Source: an uncultured Oscillospiraceae bacterium
GTDB lineage: Bacteria; Bacillota_A; Clostridia; Oscillospirales; Oscillospiraceae
Assembly (NCBI GenBank): GCA_944386965.1
Contig: CALXDE010000056.1
Location: 1 to 5,243 of the forward strand
DNA: 5,243 nucleotides
Direction: 5' to 3'
Shown: positions 1 through 4,488 of the stretch, one piece after another
Layout of the letters: each line of letters begins with the position of its first letter
Position numbering within the stretch: position 1 is the first letter of the stretch
The notes under the pieces: model-generated
What the model was told of the DNA's origin: nothing
What the model saw: only the letters and a program-made list of their open reading frames with translations
Database searches by the model: none
Position numbers and translations under genes: made by a program

Positions 1-161
1 GGGACCGGAGCGTGTTCTCCGGGATCTTTACCGCCCCGGACCAGCCGGAACTGGTGTGGTACGCCTTCCGCTTTACCCGGGCCGACGGCAGCCAGGTCTG
101 CCTGGGCACCGAGGGCTACTGCCCCCAGGAGGAGCTGCGGCGCTGGCAGCTCACCGTCTAA
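1..161 (+). pseudogene. N-terminal-domain fragment of GH13 alpha-glycosidase, ending at a premature TAA
   Basis: The frame is open from the left edge (first whole codon at 3) for 52 codons and stops at TAA 159-161. The translated piece contains SVFSGIFTAP, LVWYAFRF and LGTEGYCPQEELRRWQLTV. This fits the end of the N-terminal beta-sandwich domain that precedes the barrel in neopullulanase / cyclomaltodextrinase-type GH13 enzymes. The residues on either side of the stop read QLTV-stop-DGSQTTPHWF. In relatives I recall this position as a tyrosine (TVYDGSY.TP.WF), so one base change from TAC or TAT would make the TAA. The frame then continues without shift into the catalytic domain. The true start lies outside the window, so signal peptide and promoter cannot be judged. 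I read this as the front part of the same gene as the 261-1682 reading frame, split by a nonsense codon. A base-calling error is the main alternative. Confidence 0.7.
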
Positions 162-260
162 GACGGCAGCCAGACCACCCCGCACTGGTTCGGCCGGGGC
201 ATAACTTACCAGATTTTTCCAGATCGCTTCTGCCGCTCCAAGATCCCCGACCCCGCCGGC

Positions 261-1682
261 ATGGTGGGGGACCGGCTGGTCCACCAGAACTGGAACGAGC
301 TGATGGAATACCTCCCCGACGAGCGGGGGGAGATCCGCAACCGGGACTTCTTCGGCGGGGATCTCCAGGGGGTGCTCTCCAAGCTGGACTACCTGGAGAG
401 CCTTGGGGTGTCCACGCTGTACTTCTGCCCCATTTTCGAGGCGGACAGCAACCACCGGTACAACACCGCCGACTACAGTAAGATCGACCCCATGCTGGGC
501 ACGGAGGAGGACTTTGTCCAGCTGTGCCGGGAGGCCCACCGCCGGGGCATGCGGGTGATGCTGGACGGGGTGTTCAACCACACCGGCAGCAACAGCCTCT
601 ACTTCAACGCCCAGGGATACTACCCCACCCTGGGGGCCGCCCAGAGCCAGGACAGCCCCTACTACCCCTGGTACCACTTCCACCGCTGGCCCGACCAGTA
701 CGACTCCTGGTGGGGCATCCACACCCTGCCGGCGGTGAACGAGGGGGAGCCCTCCTATGTGGACTACATCATCGAGGGACCGGACTCCATCGTCCGGCGG
801 TGGCTGCGGCTGGGGGCCGACGCCTGGCGTCTGGACGTGGCCGACGAGCTCCCCGACTGGTTCATCGAGAAGATCCGGACCGTCATGGAGGAGGAGAAGC
901 CCGACGCCTTCCTCCTGGGGGAGGTGTGGGAGGACGGCAGCAACAAGATCGCCTACTCCCAGCGCCGGCGCTATCTCCTGGGCCGGGAAACCCACGGTCT
1001 GATGAACTACCCCTTCCGCTTGGCGGCCCTGGTGTATCTGCTGGGGGGGCCGGCCCGGGACTTTGTGGAGGCCATGGAGACGATCCGGGAGAACTATCCC
1101 CCCGCCGCCTTCTACAGCTCCATGAACATGCTGGGCACCCACGACAACCCCCGGGTCCTGACCATGCTGGGGGCCGCGCCCGCCGTCCCCCTGGAGACGC
1201 GGCAGCAGCGGGCGTCCTACCGCATGGGGCCCCAGGAGCGGACCCGGGGCCGCCGGCGGCTGATGACCGGCGCCCTGCTGCTCTATGCCTTCCCCGGCTC
1301 CCCCACCATCTTCTACGGGGACGAGGCCGGCATGGAGGGGTTCGAGGACCCCTTCAACCGGGGCACCTTCCCCTGGGGCGAGGAGGACCAGGGCCTGCTG
1401 GCCCACTTCCGGAAGCTGGGCTGGCTGCGCCGGAACCGGCCCTCCCTCCAGCGGGGGGACATCCGCTACCTCTACAGCGAGGGCTGCGGCCTGGCCTTCC
1501 TGCGGACCTGGAAGAAGGAGCGGACCCTGGTGGTCCTGAACACCGGGGAGACGCCCATCGAGATGACCTTCCCCTGGTCCAGCCCCGTGGCCACCGACGC
1601 TGTCACCGGCCAGCAATTCAACGCCTGGTTCGGCCGCCTGCGGATCATTGTCCCGCCCCTGGACGGGATGATGCTCATATGA
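261..1682 (+). CDS. GH13 alpha-glycosidase (neopullulanase/cyclomaltodextrinase-like), catalytic and C-terminal parts; 5' end cut off by nonsense codon
   Basis: This enzyme hydrolyses alpha-glucosidic bonds in maltodextrins, pullulan-type or cyclic dextrins; exact specificity cannot be read from sequence. All GH13 signature regions are present. Region I is DGVFNH (564-581, D102 counted from the ATG at 261). Region V-like is LPAVN (726-740). Region II is WRLDVADE with nucleophile D192 (codon 834-836). Region III is GEVWED with acid/base E221 (921-923). Region IV is LGTHDNPR with transition-state D295 (1143-1145). PGSPTIFYGDEAGMEG and DPFNRGTFPW follow, then a short C-terminal beta domain. The ATG at 261 is only the first in-frame start after the TAA at 159-161. 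It has no ribosome binding site, and the conserved first barrel strand GITYQIFPDRF (198-230) lies upstream of it, so a protein begun here should not fold properly. In-window homology totals about 559 codons including the stop, consistent with a normal enzyme of about 600 residues or slightly more. Family is certain; whether the gene is functional is doubtful. The stop TGA (1680-1682) is followed at once by a terminator-like palindrome. Confidence 0.85.
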   Translation: MVGDRLVHQNWNELMEYLPDERGEIRNRDFFGGDLQGVLSKLDYLESLGVSTLYFCPIFEADSNHRYNTADYSKIDPMLGTEEDFVQLCREAHRRGMRVMLDGVFNHTGSNSLYFNAQGYYPTLGAAQSQDSPYYPWYHFHRWPDQYDSWWGIHTLPAVNEGEPSYVDYIIEGPDSIVRRWLRLGADAWRLDVADELPDWFIEKIRTVMEEEKPDAFLLGEVWEDGSNKIAYSQRRRYLLGRETHGLMNYPFRLAALVYLLGGPARDFVEAMETIRENYPPAAFYSSMNMLGTHDNPRVLTMLGAAPAVPLETRQQRASYRMGPQERTRGRRRLMTGALLLYAFPGSPTIFYGDEAGMEGFEDPFNRGTFPWGEEDQGLLAHFRKLGWLRRNRPSLQRGDIRYLYSEGCGLAFLRTWKKERTLVVLNTGETPIEMTFPWSSPVATDAVTGQQFNAWFGRLRIIVPPLDGMMLI

Positions 1683-1692
1683 CCCCTCCCCC

Positions 1693-1730
1693 GCCCGCCG
1701 TGTTTCACGTGAAACACGGCGGGCCTTTTT
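1693..1730 (+). terminator. Intrinsic-terminator-like hairpin whose stem contains parS site 1
   Basis: Positions 1693-1724 are a perfect 32-bp palindrome: each arm is GCCCGCCG plus half of the parS core, meeting at the central CG 1708-1709. In RNA it would fold into a stem of about 14 bp with a 4-nt ACGU loop. It is followed by C1725, five T residues (1726-1730) and a further TCTT-containing stretch. It begins 10 bp after the TGA of the glycosidase gene and faces the same way, which is where that gene's terminator belongs. Hairpin and T-run are seen directly; termination is inferred. Confidence 0.75.
1701..1716. promoter_or_regulatory. parS: parS site 1 (ParB/Spo0J binding site)
   Basis: The sequence TGTTTCACGTGAAACA is a perfect 16-bp palindrome. 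It matches the bacterial chromosomal parS consensus (TGTTNCACGTGAAACA, known from Bacillus subtilis) at every position. It lies 218 bp upstream of parA, whose partner gene parB encodes the protein expected to bind it. It is unusual in being the core of a longer perfect palindrome that looks like a transcription terminator. Confidence 0.95.
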
Positions 1731-1747
1731 CGTCTTCCCGGCAGAAA

Positions 1748-1763
1748 TGTTTCACGTGAAACA
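1748..1763. promoter_or_regulatory. parS: parS site 2 (ParB/Spo0J binding site)
   Basis: This is a second copy of TGTTTCACGTGAAACA, identical to site 1. The centres are 47 bp apart, about four and a half helical turns, so the two sites should face opposite sides of the DNA. It lies 83 bp upstream of the proposed parA -35 box. Bound ParB could therefore reach the parAB promoter and repress it by spreading; that is inference. Its right flank repeats that of site 1 with a 3-base insertion. Confidence 0.95.
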
Positions 1764-1772
1764 CGCCGGCGG

Positions 1773-1799
1773 GCCGGAGGAACCGCCAAACCCTCCGGC
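1773..1799. repeat. GC-rich hairpin between parS site 2 and the parA promoter
   Basis: GCCGGAGG (1773-1780) is exactly complementary to CCTCCGGC (1792-1799) across an 11-nt loop. No T-run follows, so it is not a standard terminator in either direction. It separates the parS pair from the AT-rich parA promoter. Its role is unknown. Confidence 0.5.
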
Positions 1800-1846
1800 G
1801 GCCTGCACAAAATCCGCCAAATTTGCGTTTTCCAGCAGAAATCCAG

Positions 1847-1874
1847 TTGCATTGCCGCAAAACTGTGATATACT
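1847..1874 (+). promoter_or_regulatory. Probable SigA-type promoter of parA-parB
   Basis: A -10 box TATACT (1869-1874) has an extended -10 TG at 1866-1867. It sits 16 bp after a weak -35 TTGCAT (1847-1852). The surrounding 1807-1885 stretch is clearly more AT-rich than the rest of the window, as expected of a promoter. Transcription would begin near 1881 and give a leader of about 38 nt. The extended -10 makes up for the poor -35. Confidence 0.65.
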
Positions 1875-1905
1875 AAAACAATAGTGATCCTGTCATCGCA
1901 ATCCC

Positions 1906-1913
1906 GGGAGGTG
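1906..1913 (+). promoter_or_regulatory. Ribosome binding site fixing the GTG start of parA
   Basis: GGGAGGTG lies 5 nt before the GTG at 1919-1921. There is no ATG nearby in frame, and the product begins MAKIIAIVNQKGGVGK, the standard start of Soj proteins. The site therefore supports GTG as the true start codon. Confidence 0.8.
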
Positions 1914-1918
1914 CTTTT

Positions 1919-2674
1919 GTGGCAAAAATCATCGCCATCGTCAACCAGAAGGGCGGCGTGGGAAAAACCACCACCTGCGTCAATCTCACAGCGGCTCTGA
2001 AGGAGCGGGGCAAGAGAGTCCTCCTGTGCGACTTCGACCCCCAGGCCAACGCCACCTCCGGCATGGGGGTGGACAAGTCCCTGTCCCCCGGGGTGTATGA
2101 CGCCATCATCAACAACGTCCCCGCCGAAAAGCGGGTGGTCCCCACCCGATACGGGGACGTGCTCCCCTCCAGCAAGGGATTGGCCGGCGCGGGCATCGAG
2201 ATGATCGGCCTGGAGCACCGGGAGTCCCGCCTGCGGGAGGTGCTGGAGCCCCTCTCCCCCGGCTACGACTATATCTTCATCGACTGTCCCCCCTCCCTGG
2301 AGCTGCTGACCCTCAACGGTCTGTGCGCCGCCGACACCCTGCTGGTGCCGGTCCAGGCGGAGTATTTCGCCCTGGAGGGGCTCAGCGACCTGATGAACAC
2401 GGTGCGCCTGGTGAAGCGGGGGCTGAACCGGAAGCTGGAGCTGGAGGGGGTGCTGCTGACCATGTACGACAGCCGCACCAACCTGGCCATCCAGGTGGCC
2501 GAGGAGGTCAAGCGCTACTTCCCCGGCAAGGTCTACGCCACCGTCATCCCCCGCAACGTCCGCCTGTCCGAGGCGCCCAGCCACGGCAAGCCCATCAGCG
2601 CCTATGACCGGACCTCCCGGGGCGCGGAGGCCTATGGGGCGCTGGCGGAGGAATTTCTGCGCAAAAACGGCTGA
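1919..2674 (+). CDS. parA: Chromosome-partitioning ATPase ParA/Soj
   Basis: Cytoplasmic ParA-family ATPase that dimerises on ATP, binds DNA non-specifically and works with ParB-parS to move and organise replication origins. In spore formers (Soj) it also acts on DnaA. Visible motifs in the 251-residue product are: the deviant Walker A KGGVGKTT at residues 11-18, with signature lysine K11 and P-loop K16; the Walker A' DFDPQAN at 38-44, with catalytic-type D40; the Walker B YIFIDCPP at 118-125; and the C-terminal VRLSEAPSHGKPISAYD block typical of chromosomal Soj. The length matches Bacillus subtilis Soj (about 253). There is no N-terminal helix-turn-helix, so this is the short chromosomal type, not a plasmid type Ia ParA. 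The start is GTG with a strong GGGAGGTG site. It is cotranscribed with parB 43 bp downstream, with no terminator between them, and is driven by the promoter at 1847-1874. Confidence 0.97.
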   Translation: MAKIIAIVNQKGGVGKTTTCVNLTAALKERGKRVLLCDFDPQANATSGMGVDKSLSPGVYDAIINNVPAEKRVVPTRYGDVLPSSKGLAGAGIEMIGLEHRESRLREVLEPLSPGYDYIFIDCPPSLELLTLNGLCAADTLLVPVQAEYFALEGLSDLMNTVRLVKRGLNRKLELEGVLLTMYDSRTNLAIQVAEEVKRYFPGKVYATVIPRNVRLSEAPSHGKPISAYDRTSRGAEAYGALAEEFLRKNG

Positions 2675-2717
2675 AAGCGCCCCATTCCATCCCCTTTGAG
2701 AAAGGAGCAGTACCAAC

Positions 2718-3578
2718 ATGGCAAAATCCATGGGCTTGGGCAAGGGCCTGGGCGCCCTTCTGGGAGACGACTTCTCCGCGGCCGACACTGTCACCTCCTC
2801 CCTGCCCATCTCCCAGATCGAGCCCTTCTCCGGCCAGCCCCGGAAGCACTTCGACCCGGAGGCCCTGGCGGAGCTGGCGGACTCCATCCGGGAGCACGGC
2901 GTCATCCAGCCTCTGACGGTGCGGAAGCTGGGCTCCGGATATTACCAGATCATCGCCGGCGAGCGCCGGTGGCGGGCGGCCAAGCAGGCCGGGCTCAAGG
3001 AGATCCCGGTGGTCATCATCGAGGCCGACGACCACAAGGCCATGGAGCTGGCCATGATCGAAAACCTCCAGCGGGAGGATCTGAACCCCATGGAGGAGGC
3101 CCAGGGCTTCCATACCCTGATGGAGCAGTACAACATGACCCAGGAACAGGTGGCCCAGCGCCTGGGCAAGTCCCGCAGCGCCGTGGCCAACACCCTGCGC
3201 CTGCTGGGGCTCAGCGCCCCGGTGCGCCGGCTCCTGGAGGAGAACAAGCTCTCCGCCGGCCACGCCCGGGCCCTGCTGGCCCTGGAGGGCAGGGTCCAGG
3301 CCCAGGCCGCCCAGACTGTGGTGGACCAGGCGCTCAGCGTCCGCCAGACCGAGCAGCTGGTCAAGCGCCTCCAGAGCGAAAAGCCCGAGCAGCCCCGGAG
3401 TCCCTCCCCCGCCGTCAACTATGTGGCGGAGGCGGAGCGGGATCTCTCCAACCGCCTGGGCCGGGCCTGCCACATCGCCCACGGGAAGAAAAAGGGCAAG
3501 GTGGAGATCACCTACTACGGGGTGGACGATCTCAACGCCCTGCTGGACGCCCTGGGGCGGCTGGAGCTGGGGAAATAG
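2718..3578 (+). CDS. parB: Chromosome-partitioning protein ParB/Spo0J, parS-binding CTPase
   Basis: ParB binds parS, uses CTP to close into a clamp that slides along DNA, stimulates the ParA ATPase and recruits SMC condensin at the origin. The 286-residue product has the expected order of parts. The basic N-terminus KSMGLGKGLGALLGDD (3-18) is the ParA-activating tail. The ParB/Srx nucleotide domain carries GERRWRAA (81-88, CTP-binding C-motif) and ENLQREDLNPMEEA (115-128). A helix-turn-helix spans TQEQVAQRLGKSRSAVANTL (141-160) and recognises parS. A spacer rich in P and S follows (about 215-226), then a C-terminal dimerisation domain ending LDALGRLELGK. Length is close to Spo0J of Bacillus subtilis (about 282). 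The ATG is set by AAAGGAG at 2701-2707. The nucleoid-occlusion paralogue Noc is the main alternative, but adjacency to parA and perfect parS sites on both sides favour Spo0J. The stop is TAG. Confidence 0.97.
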   Translation: MAKSMGLGKGLGALLGDDFSAADTVTSSLPISQIEPFSGQPRKHFDPEALAELADSIREHGVIQPLTVRKLGSGYYQIIAGERRWRAAKQAGLKEIPVVIIEADDHKAMELAMIENLQREDLNPMEEAQGFHTLMEQYNMTQEQVAQRLGKSRSAVANTLRLLGLSAPVRRLLEENKLSAGHARALLALEGRVQAQAAQTVVDQALSVRQTEQLVKRLQSEKPEQPRSPSPAVNYVAEAERDLSNRLGRACHIAHGKKKGKVEITYYGVDDLNALLDALGRLELGK

Positions 3579-3625
3579 CCCCGGCGCCGGAGGCGGAGAA
3601 TGTTTCACGTGAAACAGGGGCTTTT
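3578..3625 (+). terminator. Possible terminator of parA-parB, built around parS site 3
   Basis: GCCCC (3578-3582) can pair with GGGGC (3617-3621), which is directly followed by TTTT (3622-3625). The parS palindrome 3601-3616 forms the inner helix, with an 18-nt unpaired left side that includes GGCGCC. This is much less regular than the hairpin at 1693-1724, so termination here is only a suggestion. Confidence 0.35.
3601..3616. promoter_or_regulatory. parS: parS site 3 (ParB/Spo0J binding site)
   Basis: This is a third exact copy of TGTTTCACGTGAAACA, starting 22 bp after the parB stop codon. With sites 1 and 2 it brackets the parA-parB operon, all three falling within 1.9 kb. Such clustering is typical of the origin-proximal part of a bacterial chromosome. 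Confidence 0.95.
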
Positions 3626-3649
3626 GCCGCCAGGGCAAAGGCGGTAGCG

Positions 3650-3672
3650 CCCCTCGATCCCCTGCCGAGGGG
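3650..3672. repeat. Inverted repeat, 7-bp stem
   Basis: CCCCTCG (3650-3656) and CGAGGGG (3666-3672) are perfectly complementary around a 9-nt loop. There is no adjacent T-run on either strand, so it is not a standard terminator. Confidence 0.5.
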
Positions 3673-3690
3673 AGACGGCTCCGCCCCCCA

Positions 3691-3801
3691 TTTTCTTTTT
3701 AGAAAAGACTTGGCCCGCAGGCCTGTGTCGGAGGCCAACCGCCGCTTTGGCGGCGGCTCTTGGGCCGGAGACAAACGGGCCGCGGCCGGTCCAAAAGAAA
3801 A
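3691..3801. repeat. 111-bp module bounded by 9-bp inverted repeats, with a GC-rich hairpin inside
   Basis: TTTTCTTTT (3691-3699) and AAAAGAAAA (3793-3801) are exact inverted repeats at the ends of a very GC-rich core. Each end is also locally self-complementary (TTTTCT/AGAAAA at 3691-3706; AAAAG/CTTTT at 3793-3806). The core contains a hairpin at 3733-3766: GGCCAA plus CCGCCGC pairs with GCGGCGG and TTGGGCC around a TTTG loop, interrupted by CTC and one bulged G. I see no target-site duplication, so calling it a miniature mobile element would go too far. It may be a structured RNA or a REP-like repeat. Confidence 0.45.
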
Positions 3802-3919
3802 CTTTTCACGAACAGAGACAGCCCTGACCATCCAACCGGGATTTCAGCGGCTTTCGCCGTAACCAGTCGACCCCCTACTCCTGGCCCCGCGCCTTCCGTT
3901 TCACTAGGCGCTACCTCGT

Positions 3920-3965
3920 CGGCACAAGCTCCATATCCCTCGCTTCCGCCTGGCGGCACAAGCTC
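3920..3965 (+). repeat. 12-bp direct repeat CGGCACAAGCTC, two copies
   Basis: The 12-mer occurs at 3920-3931 and 3954-3965, 34 bp apart. The second copy also forms the left arm of a hairpin with GCTGTGCC ending at 3982. Two copies are too few for an array. Confidence 0.5.
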
Positions 3966-4006
3966 GCTCGTTTCGCTGTGCCTCCTCTCCCCACCGGACC
4001 CGCTGC

Positions 4007-4030
4007 GCTGGGCTCCGGCGGGGGCCCAGC
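4007..4030. repeat. Inverted repeat, 10-bp stem with one G-T wobble
   Basis: GCTGGGCTCC (4007-4016) pairs with GGGGCCCAGC (4021-4030) around the 4-nt loop GGCG, with nine Watson-Crick pairs and one wobble. No T-run follows. Confidence 0.5.
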
Positions 4031-4278
4031 TATTTCCCGGCGCACCGGGAGACAGCATCAAGAAGCGGCGCAAGCAGCGAAGGCCGCAGAGACTGGCGCA
4101 AGCGCCGGGTCAGCGTCAGCGGGAATCAGCGCAGAGGCAGTTCCCCGCCCACGCGCCGCCGATGACTGCCCGGTTTTCCGGATGGCGTTCCCCCGTAAAA
4201 TTCCGGGGGTCCGGGGGTAAGCGGCCTGACGCAGCGGCTCGCCGCGTGCGTCTCGGACGCGTCCCCCGGCGGCGTTTT

Positions 4279-4308
4279 GGTCACTTTTTCGCCGCGGAAA
4301 AAGTGACC
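4279..4308. repeat. 30-bp inverted repeat with GGTCACTTTTT / AAAAAGTGACC arms
   Basis: The 11-bp arms at 4279-4289 and 4298-4308 are perfectly complementary; C4290-G4297 extends the stem to 12 bp, leaving loop GCCGCG. The T and A runs lie inside the arms, not after the stem, so it does not fit the terminator pattern on either strand. It is the most striking palindrome in the parB-serS gap and could be a protein-binding site or part of a repeated intergenic element. Confidence 0.6.
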
Positions 4309-4358
4309 CGCCCCCGAGGGGGCGGAACTCCCTCGCCCACCCCGCCAGGGTCTGGCGG
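4309..4358. repeat. Two further tight hairpins directly after the 4279-4308 palindrome
   Basis: CGCCCCC (4309-4315) and GGGGGCG (4318-4324) form a near-continuous palindrome around GA. CCGCCAG (4342-4348) and CTGGCGG (4352-4358) form a 7-bp stem with loop GGT. With the preceding palindrome this makes three perfect inverted repeats in 80 bp. Confidence 0.5.
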
Positions 4359-4430
4359 CAAAACCAGGTCGCGCCGGGGCGCGAAACGCCTCGCTCGCTC
4401 CGGCAAAGCTGCCGAAAAAATCGCTCATCC

Positions 4431-4447
4431 CGGGGCCCAGGGCCCCG
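4431..4447. repeat. 17-bp GC palindrome just upstream of serS
   Basis: CGGGGCCC (4431-4438) and GGGCCCCG (4440-4447) are exact inverted repeats around a single A. The palindrome ends 41 bp before the serS ATG. On the plus strand it has no T-run; on the minus strand a TTTTTT run lies about 10 nt beyond it, too far for a classic terminator. If serS is transcribed through it, it would form a very stable leader hairpin. Confidence 0.5.
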
Positions 4448-4473
4448 ATCCCATAGAAATCACATTCATCAAC

Positions 4474-4478
4474 GAGGT
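4474..4478 (+). promoter_or_regulatory. Ribosome binding site of serS
   Basis: GAGGT lies 10 nt before the ATG at 4489, a slightly long but acceptable spacing. It supports that ATG, which also gives the canonical SerRS N-terminus. Confidence 0.6.
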
Positions 4479-4488
4479 ATCAACAACT

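Larger units (their letters stand above)
3617..4470. other. Long non-coding, hairpin-rich intergenic region between parB and serS
   Basis: About 850 bp lie between parS site 3 and the serS leader with no gene I can support on either strand. Open frames here (for example 3699-4073 and 4126-4428 on the minus strand, 3978-4220 on the plus strand) give low-complexity products rich in R, G, P and S, lacking domains and ribosome binding sites. The stretch instead holds many perfect or near-perfect inverted repeats and a 12-bp direct repeat, listed separately. I see no tRNA, rRNA, DnaA-box cluster, CRISPR or transposase, and no T-box signature upstream of serS. The look of the sequence recalls repeated intergenic elements of Oscillospiraceae genomes; that is memory, not a search. 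Confidence 0.6.

Noticed and set aside
159..161. TAA read as a sense codon (genetic recoding), since the three visible gene stops are TGA, TGA and TAG
   Set aside because: Three genes are too few to infer stop-codon reassignment, no other in-frame TAA appears in the conserved genes, and no bacterial code is known that reassigns TAA alone. A point mutation or read error is simpler.
1472..2905. Long minus-strand open frame of 477 codons across the glycosidase end, parS sites and parA
   Set aside because: It runs antisense to a certain parA gene and through a terminator-like palindrome and promoter. Long antisense frames are expected in GC-rich codon-biased DNA.
2595..3638. Minus-strand open frame of 347 codons opposite parB
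   Set aside because: It is the mirror of the parB codon pattern, rich in L, G, H and Q, with no domain or ribosome binding site.
3600..3647. Small reading frame MFHVKQGLLPPGQRR beginning at an ATG that overlaps parS site 3
   Set aside because: Its first codons are simply the translation of parS. The Shine-Dalgarno-like GGAG is only about 2 nt from the ATG, and the peptide is 15 residues with no recognisable features.
3802..3817. Possible degenerate parS (CTTTTCACGAACAGAG)
   Set aside because: The left half resembles parS but the right half does not match TGAAACA and there is no palindrome.
4032..4049. Possible Noc-binding site (ATTTCCCGG half)
   Set aside because: Only one half of the ATTTCCCGGGAAAT palindrome is present, and no noc gene is in the window.
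3699..4073. Minus-strand open frame of 124 codons in the parB-serS gap
   Set aside because: The composition is low-complexity, no ribosome binding site or domain is seen, and it crosses several inverted repeats.
4126..4428. Minus-strand open frame of 100 codons beginning MSDFFGSFAG
   Set aside because: It crosses three perfect hairpins and looks like a translated repeat element rather than a protein. I keep it only as part of the hairpin-rich region.
3617..4488. Origin of replication (oriC) in the long intergenic gap
   Set aside because: No DnaA-box cluster (TTATCCACA-like), no AT-rich unwinding region and no dnaA or dnaN gene nearby; the stretch is GC-rich.
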